A DNA stretch of 64,000 bases from Leptolyngbya sp. SIOISBB. GTDB lineage: Bacteria > Cyanobacteriota > Cyanobacteriia > Phormidesmidales > Phormidesmidaceae. Below are positions 54,051 through 63,498 of this stretch, piece by piece. The DNA lies in contig JAAHII010000001.1 in NCBI GenBank assembly GCA_010671905.1, positions 7,526,026 to 7,590,025 of the forward strand. The letters run 5' to 3'. Each line of letters opens with the position of its first letter. Within the stretch, counting starts at the first letter, position 1. Both the position numbers and the translations under genes were made by a program. Below the pieces are notes generated by a model that saw only the letters and a program-made list of their open reading frames with translations, was not told the DNA's origin and did not search any database.

Positions 54051-55175
54051 ATGAAAAGAAGAAAGTTTTTTACGGGTGCAACCGTCGGTGCGGCAACGAC
54101 GGTCGCGATCGCGGCCTGTGGTCAGTCTACCGAGTCATCTGGCGAAGGGAGTCCTGTCGTTCAAACGGATGAAAATCAGGCCGTCGAATGGCGGATGGCA
54201 TCGAGTTATACCCCGAGCTTAGACACGGTGTATGGCGGCAGTGAAGTTTTCGTTCAGCGGGTGAGCGAACTGACCAACGGCCGGTTCCAAATTACGCTGT
54301 CGGCAGCTGGAGAGCTCGTCCCCGGACTAGAAGTGTTGGACGCGGTACAGCAGGGAACCGTGCAAGCTGGACATACCAACTCCTACTACTATCGCGGTAA
54401 AAACGAAGCGCTGGCATTTGACACCGCCGTTCCCTTTGGTCTGAACTATCGTCAGCAAAATGCCTGGTTGCTGCAGGCGGGCGGTCTAGAGCTGATCCAT
54501 GAGCTGTTATCTGACTTCAATATCATCAGTTTTCCTGGTGGCAATAGCGGCACCCAAATGGGTGGTTGGTGGAATCAAAGCATTGAGTCGATTGCTGACT
54601 TGCAGGGCCTCAACATGCGCATTCCCGGATTGGGTGGCCTGGTCATGGAGCGCTTAGGCGTAAACGTGCAAAACCTAGCTGGGGGCGAAATCTTCCAGGC
54701 GCTGCAGCTAGGCACCATTGACGCGGCGGAGTATGTTGGCCCCTATGATGACGAGAAATTAGGGCTGTACCAAGCGGCGTCCATTTACTACTACCCCGGC
54801 TGGTGGGAGCCCGGTTCGCAGTATTCCTTTTACTTCAATCTGGATGCCTGGAATGACTTGTCCACAGCTTATCAAGAAGCGTTGAAAACCGCTGCTAGTG
54901 AAGCTCATGTCAATATCATGGCGCGTTATGATGCGCTCAACCCTGCGGCTTTGACTTCTTTGCTCGGTCAAGGAGTAGAACTACAACGGTTCTCGAACGA
55001 GATCATGAGTGCGGCTCAGACGACCGCGTTCGAGTTATATGAAGAACTTGCGACCGAAAATGCCTCTTACCGTAAGGTGTTTGACGCTTGGAAAACCTTC
55101 CGCGAAGATTCTAACCGCTGGTTCTCTGCGGCTGAGCTAGGGTTCAACAGCTTCGCGTTTTCGCAAGATAGCTAA
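54051..55175 (+). CDS. TRAP transporter substrate-binding protein (DctP/TakP-like), Tat-type lipoprotein
   Basis: 374 residues. The N-terminus has a Tat-like sequence (MKRRKFFTGATVGAATTVAI) ending in the lipobox-like AACGQ, so the mature protein is probably anchored via Cys25. The binding-protein body shows the family segments RFQITLSAAGELVPGLEVLD, GLNMRIPGLGGLVMERLG and the helix QALQLGTIDAAEYVGPYDD. TakP relatives bind 2-oxo acids such as pyruvate. The permease genes lie convergently to the right, which is unusual, since TRAP components are generally co-directional. Confidence 0.9.
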   Translation: MKRRKFFTGATVGAATTVAIAACGQSTESSGEGSPVVQTDENQAVEWRMASSYTPSLDTVYGGSEVFVQRVSELTNGRFQITLSAAGELVPGLEVLDAVQQGTVQAGHTNSYYYRGKNEALAFDTAVPFGLNYRQQNAWLLQAGGLELIHELLSDFNIISFPGGNSGTQMGGWWNQSIESIADLQGLNMRIPGLGGLVMERLGVNVQNLAGGEIFQALQLGTIDAAEYVGPYDDEKLGLYQAASIYYYPGWWEPGSQYSFYFNLDAWNDLSTAYQEALKTAASEAHVNIMARYDALNPAALTSLLGQGVELQRFSNEIMSAAQTTAFELYEELATENASYRKVFDAWKTFREDSNRWFSAAELGFNSFAFSQDS

Positions 55176-55193
55176 GTCGATCAAGCCAGTTTT

Positions 55194-55244
55194 GGAGAAA
55201 ACTTCCAGGGACGCTCTCATCGAGCGTCCCTGGAAGTTTTCTCC
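55194..55244. terminator. Long perfect hairpin between the TRAP genes
   Basis: 23-bp perfect stem (ggagaaaacttccagggacg-ctc) with a 5-base loop, 19 bases after the binding-protein stop. The end sequence ttttctcc gives a short T-run on the plus strand and also on the minus strand, where it would act on transcripts coming from the large permease gene. Confidence 0.85.
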
Positions 55245-55436
55245 TGAATACGGCTGTGCGTTTAGGTCTGACTTTCCCTAATAAGTCCTAGGAGGAACCA
55301 ATATCAAGGGTTCTGGGAGTGAAGGCAATTCGCAATAAGAAGTTTCTCTTGAGAATCACCAACGAGCCTTGAGGCTTCCAGGGTGGTCAAATCCGGCAGG
55401 ATTTTCCTCCCAAAAAGATAACGGGAAAAGTCAGGT

Positions 55437-56759
55437 TTAGGTGGGGATGGCCCAAGTCACAATTTGCGGAAACAGAATGAGCAAAAGCAGTCCCACCGAT
55501 TGGATGCAAATGAATGGAATGACCCCTCGATAAATACTGGTAGTTGGAATGTCGGGTGGCGCCACCCCGCGTAAGTAAAAGAGGGAAAAGCCGAAGGGTG
55601 GTGTCAAAAAAGAGGTCTGCAAGTTGACGCCTAGCATGACCCCAAACCAAACTAGGTCGAAGCCAAAATCTAGGGCGATCGGAGCCATGAGCGGGACAAT
55701 GATGAACACGATTTCAAAATAGTCCAGAAAGAAGCCCAAGAAGAATACCAGCAGATTGACAAACACCAGGAAGCTCACGACGCCCCCCGGTAGGCTGGTT
55801 AACAGATGTTCTACGGCCTCATCACCCCCTAACCCTCTGAAGACTAGGCTAAAGAGAGTGGCCCCTAGCAGCAAGACGATGACCATGGTGGTCAGCTCAA
55901 CCGTTGAGTCGAGAGCCTGAGTCAAGGTCTTGAGCGATAGGCGTCGATTGAGGGCAGCTAATACTAATGCCCCGACCACGCCCATGGCCCCGGCCTCAGT
56001 GGGGGTAGCCACCCCAGCAAAAATGCTACCGAGCACAATCAAGATTAGGGCCAACGGCGGCAGCATAACTTTGAAGACTCGCAGTACCAGTTCTGCTTTC
56101 GTAATATCCAGCACTTCATCGGGCAAGGCGGGGGCCTGTTTAGGCTGAAAGATGGCGACCCCAATGACATAAAGCAGATACATGCCCGACAGTGCTAATC
56201 CGGGCACCAGAGCCCCCAAAAACAGGTTGCCGACCGAAACCCCTAACTGATCGCCTAAGACAATTAGTACTACGCTTGGTGGAATTACTTGTCCCAGCGT
56301 TCCAGAAGCCGCAATCACCCCAGTCGATAATGAAGGGCTGTAGCCGTAGCGCAGCATAATAGGGAGAGAAATCATCCCCATCGCAACTACCGTCGCACCG
56401 ACCACGCCAGTTGCGGCTGCCAACAATGTCCCGACGAGAATGACGCCGATCGCCAGACCGCCCCGGAGTCGCCCAAAGAGCATCCCGAAAGTTTCGAGCA
56501 AGTCTTCGGCTAGGCCCGATCGCTGCAAAATTGTCCCCATCAAAATGAAGAAAGGAATCGCCAGCAACACATAGTTGCTCATGATACCGAAGATGCGATT
56601 GGGCAAGGCGGAGAAAAGAATCCAGTCAAATTGGCCCAAAGCTGCGCCAATCACCGCAAATACCAGGGCTGCCCCCGCTAACGAAAAAGCTACAGGATAG
56701 CCCGTAAAAATCAGCAACAAAGCGCCCACAAACATCAAGGGGCCGAGGGCATCGGTCAT
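55437..56759 (-). CDS. TRAP transporter large permease (DctM-like)
   Basis: 440 residues, about twelve hydrophobic segments. Motifs typical of DctM are SNYVLLAIPFFILMGTILQR, ASGTLGQVIPPSVVLIVLGD, FFLGFFLDYFEIVFIIVPL and TSFLTPPFGFSLFYLRGVAP. This subunit forms the sodium-coupled transport path. It overlaps the small permease start by four bases (ATGA), so the two are cotranscribed and translationally coupled. Confidence 0.92.
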   Translation of the reverse strand: MTDALGPLMFVGALLLIFTGYPVAFSLAGAALVFAVIGAALGQFDWILFSALPNRIFGIMSNYVLLAIPFFILMGTILQRSGLAEDLLETFGMLFGRLRGGLAIGVILVGTLLAAATGVVGATVVAMGMISLPIMLRYGYSPSLSTGVIAASGTLGQVIPPSVVLIVLGDQLGVSVGNLFLGALVPGLALSGMYLLYVIGVAIFQPKQAPALPDEVLDITKAELVLRVFKVMLPPLALILIVLGSIFAGVATPTEAGAMGVVGALVLAALNRRLSLKTLTQALDSTVELTTMVIVLLLGATLFSLVFRGLGGDEAVEHLLTSLPGGVVSFLVFVNLLVFFLGFFLDYFEIVFIIVPLMAPIALDFGFDLVWFGVMLGVNLQTSFLTPPFGFSLFYLRGVAPPDIPTTSIYRGVIPFICIQSVGLLLLILFPQIVTWAIPT

Positions 56760-57307
56760 GACGCCACCTCCTCAGTTGCGCTAGGCAGCGGCGTGTTGGT
56801 GATAATGGCAAGATTCTTGATAGCTTCAGAAATGCCTTGAACGCCAAGCCAGGTAAACGCAACGGGAATGACAGTTTTCAGTGGATAACGCGGTAACCCA
56901 GCCGGATCTGAAGACATTTCGAGCACGCTCCAAGAATTGACCACGGCGGGAATGGAATAGTAGACCACGATCGCACAAAACGGCAGCAGCATGAGCAAGG
57001 AGCCTAGCAAGTCGATCCAAGCCTTTTGTTTGACGGATAAGCGGCTGTAAAAAATATCTACGCGAACATGGGCATTTTTCTGCTGCACATAAGCTGCCCC
57101 TAGCAGAAATATCAGGCTAAAGAGATACCACTGCACTTCGATATAACGATTGGAACTGAGATTGACCCCGAGGTATTGCCCCAAGTAACGAGTAATAGCG
57201 TTATAAGCCCCAACCGCCGTCATAATCAGGGTTAAGCCAATAGTGAACCAGCCAATCCAACGGCTGATGCGATCAATCCAGCCTGATAGCCGCAGTAAAA
57301 ACTGCAT
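56756..57307 (-). CDS. TRAP transporter small permease (DctQ-like)
   Basis: 183 residues, four membrane segments (about 18-35, 60-75, 98-115, 140-160). The central EVQWYLFSLIFLLGAAYVQQ and HVRVDIFYSRLSVKQKAWID are characteristic of DctQ. It is the first gene of the permease pair and has no regulator nearby. Confidence 0.88.
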   Translation of the reverse strand: MQFLLRLSGWIDRISRWIGWFTIGLTLIMTAVGAYNAITRYLGQYLGVNLSSNRYIEVQWYLFSLIFLLGAAYVQQKNAHVRVDIFYSRLSVKQKAWIDLLGSLLMLLPFCAIVVYYSIPAVVNSWSVLEMSSDPAGLPRYPLKTVIPVAFTWLGVQGISEAIKNLAIITNTPLPSATEEVAS

Positions 57308-57471
57308 CTAAACTCCTCCAGAGAACACATGACCAAGCTTCTCTGACACTTGTCGGTGCGAGAGCGTTGTCACCTTTTCTTTAGAGTCATAAAATCACAT
57401 TTTTGTCCCCGATCTGGTGTGCCTTGCTGCGAATTAACGGCATTGATCAGCTGTTACACCCAGCCGAGGAT

Positions 57472-57589
57472 CAGCGATCGCGAATCATGGACGGCGTCAC
57501 AAAGTTGGCTAACGGACTCGGCACGACAATAACTTTTTTGATTTCTTTGCCATCCAGATATTTCTGAGCCCTGGCAAAGTCATGAACGG
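57472..57589 (-). pseudogene. Short remnant resembling a leucyl-tRNA synthetase C-terminus
   Basis: A 38-codon frame reads YLDGKEIKKVIVVPSPLANF and a few more residues before a stop; the pattern KVI-VP-L-NF matches the extreme C-terminus of leucyl-tRNA synthetases. No upstream part of the enzyme is present (an in-frame stop precedes it), so it is a displaced fragment. The identification rests on one motif. Confidence 0.4.
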
Positions 57590-57669
57590 ATTATGCCAAT
57601 GCCAACCGCGCTGGTCGGCAGCAGCGAGCGGCGATCGCTCATGACTCACAATCAGGCAAACCAAGCTTG

Positions 57670-58503
57670 CTACGAAGCCATGATTCGAGCCGTGCCAGAA
57701 ATGCGGATTGAACTGTTGGGAGCAGGAGAGATCTCGGCCCTCAGCAGCGATCGCATGCCCATATCTTCGCCCTGCACGATGTCAATCACGCCGCCATGGG
57801 GCCAGCCGATATCGCGCAAGTAGCCGCCAAAAGCGGCAGTTGCCGCACCGGTCGCCGGATCTTCGTAGACGCCACCGGAAGCAAAGGGGTTGCGCGTGTG
57901 AAACCGCTGCGGCGTCTCGGCGTAGGCCAACATGATGGTAACCAGATTCTCGCGATTCATCAGGTTGCGACCGGCAGCCAAGTCGTATTGCATGGCCGAC
58001 AATGCCCCGCGGGTTTTGAGTCCCACGATTAAATGATTGGCGCCACCATTGGCACGAGCGGGGGGCAAATTAGGGTCAAGGTCATCTTGGGTGTAGCCAA
58101 ACAAGGTAAGCACTTCCGTCACCAACTGGGGCGATGCAGCGGCACTGTGAGTCGGGGGAGACTGCAGTGCCGCCGAAATTTGCCCCGCTTGCTGACGACC
58201 TTCGACCGTAATTTCGGCTTCATTGAGCACGAGCTTGAAGGTGCCATCGCCTTTACTCATAGCCAGGGCTGCGCCCAAGGCGATCGTGGCATGGCCACAA
58301 AAGGGCACTTCCGACTCGGGTGAAAAGTACCGCACGCGAAAGGCATCTTCCATCGGAGCCGCAAAAGCAGTTTCCGAAAATCCCACGTCAGCGGCAATTT
58401 GGCGCATCTCGGCCTCACTGGGATGCTGCTCGGCAATCACCACCCCGGCGGGATTACCACCCATATCTCCATCTGAAAACGCCGCAATCTTTTGAACGTT
58501 CAT
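57670..58503 (-). CDS. PhzF-family isomerase
   Basis: 277 residues with the diaminopimelate epimerase-like fold of PhzF. Visible: GNPAGVVIAE (about 17-26), the catalytic Glu in FSETAFAAP (about 44), VPFCGHATIALG (about 69) and DPATGAATAAFGG (about 218). These enzymes isomerise trans-2,3-dihydro-3-hydroxyanthranilate or unidentified small molecules. No phenazine genes surround it, so the substrate is unknown. Confidence 0.88.
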   Translation of the reverse strand: MNVQKIAAFSDGDMGGNPAGVVIAEQHPSEAEMRQIAADVGFSETAFAAPMEDAFRVRYFSPESEVPFCGHATIALGAALAMSKGDGTFKLVLNEAEITVEGRQQAGQISAALQSPPTHSAAASPQLVTEVLTLFGYTQDDLDPNLPPARANGGANHLIVGLKTRGALSAMQYDLAAGRNLMNRENLVTIMLAYAETPQRFHTRNPFASGGVYEDPATGAATAAFGGYLRDIGWPHGGVIDIVQGEDMGMRSLLRAEISPAPNSSIRISGTARIMAS

Positions 58504-58620
58504 AAACCCTCAGGCTGCTCTCTGGGTCGATATTAATGGCTTTGAGGCGCAGGGCTGTAATAATTTCTGAGGCTGATCGTTAGGCTGCTTCGTTGACCGA
58601 TGTTGACAGTAGTTAAAAAG

Positions 58621-59271
58621 TTATTGGCGGGTACTTGAGTTTTGAACGCCATTTTGAATCAAGTCAATCGCAGCTTGTGTATATCGCTCAATCATTTCTG
58701 TACTTAATAGATCTTGATTTGGGGTTAGATGCTTGAGATTTTCATGGGCATTACCATAAAAAACGCATACCCCAATGATGTTCAGCGTAGTCATATAAGG
58801 ATCAAGCGGACGGAAAATTCCAGCTTTGATTCCTTGTTCTAATACTCCAGTCAATAGGTCGATCGCTTGCTGCCAGTTCGTCTGCGTGAAGTATTTTCCT
58901 TGATTCTGACTAGCTTCTTGAAAGAGTAGCATTCCTCGGTGGCGATGCTGTGTCTCATAGTCGATCGCGGCTCGAATCAAGGCTGTCAAAGCTTGATCTG
59001 GAGACGAGGCGGCCAAATCAATTTGGGCGATCGCATCTTGAATCTCAGTTGCCGGGCGTTGGAGAACTGTTTGATACAGCCCTTCTTTGCTCTTGAAATA
59101 GTAATAAATCATGCGCGAAGCCACGCCAGCAGCTTTAGCGATTTCGTCTGTTCTGGCGCCTTTCAGACCATGCTTGGCGAATTCAATTTCAGCTGCGTCT
59201 AAAATTTGCTGCTTTGTTTTTTCGGCATCTCGCACAGCGCGACCCGATTTTCGAGTTGATTGCTTGACCAC
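58621..59271 (-). CDS. TetR-family transcriptional regulator
   Basis: 216 residues. The N-terminal HTH is clear: ILDAAEIEFAKHGLKGARTD (about 23-42) and EIAKAAGVASRMIYYYFKSK (about 43-62). The C-terminal ligand-binding half is helical and unidentified. It is divergent from the FAD oxidoreductase gene; the intergenic region carries a promoter and an inverted repeat, so control of that gene and autoregulation are likely. Confidence 0.9.
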   Translation of the reverse strand: MVKQSTRKSGRAVRDAEKTKQQILDAAEIEFAKHGLKGARTDEIAKAAGVASRMIYYYFKSKEGLYQTVLQRPATEIQDAIAQIDLAASSPDQALTALIRAAIDYETQHRHRGMLLFQEASQNQGKYFTQTNWQQAIDLLTGVLEQGIKAGIFRPLDPYMTTLNIIGVCVFYGNAHENLKHLTPNQDLLSTEMIERYTQAAIDLIQNGVQNSSTRQ

Positions 59272-59343
59272 AGGAGAAGCTAGCTGGATTTCCTAATTCC
59301 ATCATAACGGCTCGAACTACTGAACTAAAAAGTTAATTCACAG

Positions 59344-59371
59344 TTGACAACCGATTTCTGCTGCTTACATA
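59344..59371 (+). promoter_or_regulatory. Sigma70-type promoter of the FAD oxidoreductase gene
   Basis: ttgaca (59344-59349), 16-base spacer, tacata (59366-59371); an alternative cataat lies two bases on. The -10 region is directly followed by the operator-like repeat. Confidence 0.5.
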
Positions 59372-59374
59372 ATT

Positions 59375-59396
59375 ATGAATGAAATTTTTAATTCAT
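59375..59396 (+). promoter_or_regulatory. Likely TetR operator
   Basis: Inverted repeat atgaat-gaaattttta-attcat, placed over the expected transcription start of the FAD gene. The divergent TetR gene is the probable partner; binding is inferred from position only. Confidence 0.5.
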
Positions 59397-59410
59397 GAAA
59401 TTGAGGTGAT

Positions 59411-60838
59411 ATGGGGCAAGCTGCTTCGGCTTTGGGTCGTCATGCTGTTGTGATTGGTGGCAGCATGACAGGATTGCTAACCGCACGAATTCTTTCAGAC
59501 TATTTTGAGCAGGTCACGATTTTGGAGCGCGATCGCTTTCCGGTCGAAGCGCCTGCACCTCGAAAAGGTGTGCCTCAATGCACACAGCTTCACATCTTGC
59601 TAACGCGTGGTCGCCAAATCATGGAAGACCTTTTCCCTGGGCTGGAAGCAGAACTGATCGATGCCGGTGCAGCTGTGTTGGATATGGGAGCAGACGTAGA
59701 ATGGCTGAATCCGTTTGGTTGGGCCGCCCGTTTTTCATCTGGATTTAAGGCACTCTCTTTCAGTCGATACATTCTGGATTGGCTGGTTCATCGTCGTCTG
59801 TCGCAGTTTGACAACATTCAAATTCTTGAATCGATCTATGTCGTAGGCTTGCTGGCCAATGTAGAGAAAACTGCGGTAACGGGTGCGATCGTGCGTCGTC
59901 GAGGTGGTGAGCATTCCGAGCCGGTACAGCGAGAAGAGTTGGCCGCAGATTTGGTGATTGATGCGAGTGGCTATAGTTCTCAAGCGCCCAAATGGTTGCA
60001 AGCGATCGGCTACGATGCTCCTGAAGAAACAGTTATCACAACTTCGATGGGCTATGCCAGCCGTCTCTATGAAATCCCCACTGATTTTCAAGCAGATTGG
60101 CAAGGCGTTTACATTCAAGCAGCTCCTCCAGAACGCACATCAATGGGGGTACTTTATCCGATTGAAAATAACCGTTGGATTGTCGGAGTCTGTGCGACGG
60201 CTCCGAGTCGCCCTTCTAAAGATGAAGCTGAATTCTTAGAAGCTTTGCGGCATCTGCCGAGTCCACACATCTACAATGCGGTCAAAGCGGCAACGCCTGC
60301 TACTGCGATCGGGATCTATCATCCACCAGGAAATCGATTACGTCACTATGAACGTCTCAGCCGCCAGCCGCAGGGATTTATTGCCCTAGGAGATGCTGTC
60401 TGCTCATTCACACCAATTTATGGACAGGGAATAACCGTAGCCGCATTAGGGGCTGTCTTATTGCAACAATGTCTGCAAGAAACTGCTTTAGCAGAACTGC
60501 CCAGCTGTTTTCACCAAGAGCTTGCCAAAGTTAATGCAACCCCTTGGATTGCAGCCACCAGTCAAGACGCGAAGTATCCCAATGTGAAAGGATTGGCACA
60601 GCCTCCAACTCTGCCCGAAAAAGCGATCGGCTGGTATATGGATCAACTGATTCAATTAACGACGAAAGAACCTCAAGTGACCTTAGTGTTATTTAATGTT
60701 TTTCACATGGTTCAGTCATCTGGTGCGTTATTTCAGCCATCGATTCTGCTTCGAGTCATTCAACAACTGCTAATCCGCTCATCATCTAAAACCTGGTCCA
60801 AAATGCGGGTCAGCGCCAGCAGCATAACCAGTCGATAA
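59411..60838 (+). CDS. FAD-dependent oxidoreductase/monooxygenase-like protein
   Basis: 475 residues. The N-terminal FAD motif is VVIGGSMTGLLTARILSDYF (about 14-33), with ILERDRF close after; PQCTQLHILLTRGR follows. The second FAD contact is GDAVCSFTPIYGQGITVAAL (about 325-344). The layout resembles PHBH/halogenase-type flavoproteins. The function may be hydroxylation of an aromatic or terpenoid compound. It is under likely TetR control. Confidence 0.85.
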   Translation: MGQAASALGRHAVVIGGSMTGLLTARILSDYFEQVTILERDRFPVEAPAPRKGVPQCTQLHILLTRGRQIMEDLFPGLEAELIDAGAAVLDMGADVEWLNPFGWAARFSSGFKALSFSRYILDWLVHRRLSQFDNIQILESIYVVGLLANVEKTAVTGAIVRRRGGEHSEPVQREELAADLVIDASGYSSQAPKWLQAIGYDAPEETVITTSMGYASRLYEIPTDFQADWQGVYIQAAPPERTSMGVLYPIENNRWIVGVCATAPSRPSKDEAEFLEALRHLPSPHIYNAVKAATPATAIGIYHPPGNRLRHYERLSRQPQGFIALGDAVCSFTPIYGQGITVAALGAVLLQQCLQETALAELPSCFHQELAKVNATPWIAATSQDAKYPNVKGLAQPPTLPEKAIGWYMDQLIQLTTKEPQVTLVLFNVFHMVQSSGALFQPSILLRVIQQLLIRSSSKTWSKMRVSASSITSR

Positions 60839-60939
60839 AGCTGACAGTTGAGAGATCTCGGTGTAGATTCACAGGTGATCTGCCGCCGCTTATCTTGGTC
60901 GTTATATCGATACTTAGATACTGTCTTGAATTCTGCGTG

Positions 60940-61795
60940 TCAAGCACTACGAGGCATTAGATTGTTCGCGTTGAACGGTTGTCTGGACCTGAGGATGCCA
61001 TAGATGACGCGAATCAGCTTGTGCATCAAAGCGCCCATGACTTGCATCTTAGTCTTGCCAGCCGCTAAGAGTCGTTCGCCAAAGGCCCGCGCCTAGGGAC
61101 AGCGCCGCCACCCAGTCAACGTGGGGAAAATAAAGGGCTTTGCGCAGTCGTCGATGACCGATTTTGCACAGCCAGGGTGAGGTCCCCGAGGTGTGTTCTT
61201 GCGGTGTCAGTCCGGCAAAGGCGGCCAGTTGACGAGCCGAGTCAAAGTGTTCAATCGCGCCAATTTCTGCCAGCACCCGTGCCGCCGTGCTTTCCCCACG
61301 CCCACGATACTGATGAGTAATTCCTGCTGCTGTTGCAGTGACTCATCGGGCTGAAGATGTTCGCGCAAGCGCTTTTTTACGGTTGCCACTTGCCCCTGGA
61401 GAAACTGAAGATGGGCCACGATATCGGCGGCTAAATCTTGGGGCGTGATGCTGAGACGAGGCGTCTCTTCGGTGAGCCGGTGCTCCAGGGCATCTAGACG
61501 ACGGGTGTAGCCCTGCAACTGGCTTACCTCTGGGGCGGACGGTTACCACGGGGCCGGGGGCAGGTCACGGCAGAAGTGCGCGATTAATTTGGCATCGGCG
61601 CGATCATTTTTGGTACGGGATAGGGGGCTGTTGCGGTAGCCTTTCACTCGCAACGGGTTGACGATCCTCACCGGATGCCCCTGTTGGTGCCGGTAGAGGG
61701 CGAGGGCATCCGGTGGCTTCTCAGCCGGCATGAACAGGTCCCATGCCTTGCTGTTACAGCTTTGCTGATATCAATGCCTAAGGGCATGAACGGAT
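60940..61795 (-). pseudogene. IS110-family transposase, decayed
   Basis: On the minus strand successive frames give LGIDISKA (start region near 61790), then GYRNSPLSRTKNDRADAKLI (DEDD domain), GYTRRLDALEHRL, ISIVGVG, AARVLAEIGAIEHFDSARQL, FAGLTPQEHTSG and finally an intact C-terminus (MQVMGALMHKLIRVIYGILR) to the TGA at 60940-60942. A stop (TAA) after PPAPW near 61543, a one-base shift near 61295 and another near 61085, plus loss of sequence after the first motif, make it non-functional. Confidence 0.8.
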
Positions 61796-62095
61796 GGCTC
61801 ATAGCAGCGACACTCCGAATGGGACACACATCGTGCTCAGCGCTATCCTTGTCAATCCTGGCTACGTCTGACGCGCAGATGTCCTCTCATCCTGTCCAGT
61901 CTGCTGACACGATGGGGCGGGGCAGGTGGTCTGGAAGGCCCTCTATCTAGCGAGCAAGCTCAGTAAGGTTTGAGGGCGCATCCAGAGCCACTATCGAAAC
62001 TATGATTCCTTGCCCCTCCCACAGACAAGGGCGCGTCATCAATTAATCCCAGAAGCCTTTGGGGTAAAGCATTACCGCACCCGCATCTCGTGAAT

Positions 62096-62132
62096 GGTCA
62101 AATCCTTGCCCATTCAGGGCAAGGATTTGACC
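62096..62132. terminator. Perfect 16-bp hairpin with 5-base loop
   Basis: ggtcaaatccttgccc, loop attca, then the exact reverse complement. It is the same size as the hairpin at 17317-17353, but its sequence is unrelated. It lies about 47 bases downstream of the ndhJ terminator hairpin. Confidence 0.6.
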
Positions 62133-62178
62133 GCAACCGGATGACAGCCCCTCCTAGTAAAGCTTTCCAGTCATCAAA

Positions 62179-62211
62179 AAGGATGCATAGTGAACAACTA
62201 CGCATCCTTTC
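62179..62211 (-). terminator. Intrinsic terminator of the ndhCKJ operon
   Basis: On the minus strand, aaaggatgcgtagt and actatgcatccttt pair with one mismatch around a 5-base loop, followed by a T-run. It is about 25 bases after the ndhJ stop. Confidence 0.8.
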
Positions 62212-62234
62212 AAGCTGATATTCGCAACAGCTAA

Positions 62235-62768
62235 CTAATAAGCATCCTGGAGTTCGTAAAAATCAGGCGAAATATAATCCTTACGGAGAGGCCAGCCTAC
62301 CCAGTCTTCAGGCATCAACAAACGCTTGAGGTTCGGATGCCCTTCGTAGACGATGCCATACATGTCATAGCTTTCTCGCTCTTGCCAGTCAGCCGCTTTC
62401 CAGATCCAGTACACCGAAGGAACTTTGGGATCTTCTCGGGGGAGAAATACCTTGACCCTCAATTCTTCGGGATCAGTGGCATTATCGCTGAGTTTGACCA
62501 AGTGATAAAAGCTCACCAATTGCTTGCCTGGTCCCTCGTCATAGGCGCCTTGGCACTGTAGGTAGTTAAACCCATAAGCAAAAAGCGCCGTACAAACGGG
62601 AATCAAAAACTGAGAGTCAACCGTAAGCACTTCAGTGCCTAGATGATCGGGAGCCAAAGACTCATGGCCAAAGCCATTCTCAGTCAACCATTTGGATACC
62701 GGGCCTGCTTCAACAATAGAACCCTTGTCTTCGGTTGGCGTTCCTTGATTTGTTTCTGCTTCAGCCAT
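62235..62768 (-). CDS. ndhJ: NDH-1 subunit NdhJ
   Basis: 177 residues from the ATG at 62768 ([10 protein letters not shown]); longer frames upstream overlap ndhK without reason. NADH dehydrogenase 30-kDa family: the conserved C-terminal [20 protein letters not shown] and [17 protein letters not shown] are plain. NdhJ is a soluble subunit in the peripheral arm of cyanobacterial NDH-1, which takes electrons from ferredoxin for respiration, cyclic flow and CO2 uptake. It overlaps the end of ndhK by eight bases. Confidence 0.95.
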   Translation of the reverse strand: MAEAETNQGTPTEDKGSIVEAGPVSKWLTENGFGHESLAPDHLGTEVLTVDSQFLIPVCTALFAYGFNYLQCQGAYDEGPGKQLVSFYHLVKLSDNATDPEELRVKVFLPREDPKVPSVYWIWKAADWQERESYDMYGIVYEGHPNLKRLLMPEDWVGWPLRKDYISPDFYELQDAY

Positions 62769-63498
62769 TCGCTTTCTCCTGCTTTGCTTCCTCCAAAGAA
62801 GGCTCGACTGGCATGCCCATCGCCGCCATGAGCTCTTTAGGAGGAGTCTCATGGGTACCCGTTTGCAAGTATTTGCCAGTCAAAATTGGCGAGACTGACT
62901 GCATCTGATGCTTAACGGTGTGATAACGATGAATTTGAGTAATGCTAGCCTGATCAGTCCAAGACTCAGTCGCAATCTTTTTCCGCAACTTGATGATGGC
63001 GTCAAAGATGGCCTCTGGTCGGGGAGGACACCCTGGAATATAAACGTCAACTGGAATCAGCTTGTCAACACCACGCACAGCGGTTGGAGAATCCATGCTG
63101 AACATGCCGCCAGTGATCGTGCAGGCACCCATTGCGATCACGTACTTTGGATCAGGCATCTGCTCATACAGACGAACCAGGGCAGGAGCCATCTTCATGG
63201 TGATGGTACCGGCAGTAATAATCAGATCAGCTTGTCGCGGAGAGGCCCTGGGCGCCAGCCCAAACCGGTCAAAGTCAAACCGGGAACCCAGCATGGCCGC
63301 AAATTCGATGAAACAACAAGCTGTGCCATACAACAGTGGAAATAAACTGGACAGCCGAGTCCAGTTGTACAAATCATCCACCGTGGTCAAAATGACATTT
63401 TCAGATAGATCTTGAGTCACCGTGGGGATGCCAACGGGATTTGCTAGCCGTTCATCAGGAGCCAGCATAGAGATCTTGCCTTCAGGATTCATGACCAT
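62761..63498 (-). CDS. ndhK: NDH-1 subunit NdhK
   Basis: 245 residues from ATG at 63498 ([11 protein letters not shown]), chosen because aaggagc lies 7 bases upstream; the longer frame runs into ndhC. The [4Fe-4S] (N2) ligands are seen in [11 protein letters not shown] (adjacent Cys pair), [10 protein letters not shown] and [29 protein letters not shown] is typical. It sits at the junction of the peripheral and membrane arms, next to the quinone site. Confidence 0.95.
   Translation of the reverse strand: MVMNPEGKISMLAPDERLANPVGIPTVTQDLSENVILTTVDDLYNWTRLSSLFPLLYGTACCFIEFAAMLGSRFDFDRFGLAPRASPRQADLIITAGTITMKMAPALVRLYEQMPDPKYVIAMGACTITGGMFSMDSPTAVRGVDKLIPVDVYIPGCPPRPEAIFDAIIKLRKKIATESWTDQASITQIHRYHTVKHQMQSVSPILTGKYLQTGTHETPPKELMAAMGMPVEPSLEEAKQEKANG

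Larger units (their letters stand above)
61796..62234. other. Intergenic region before ndhJ end, with hairpins
   Basis: About 440 bp; no gene recognised. It carries a perfect 16-bp hairpin (62096-62132) and the ndhJ terminator (62179-62211). Confidence 0.45.
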
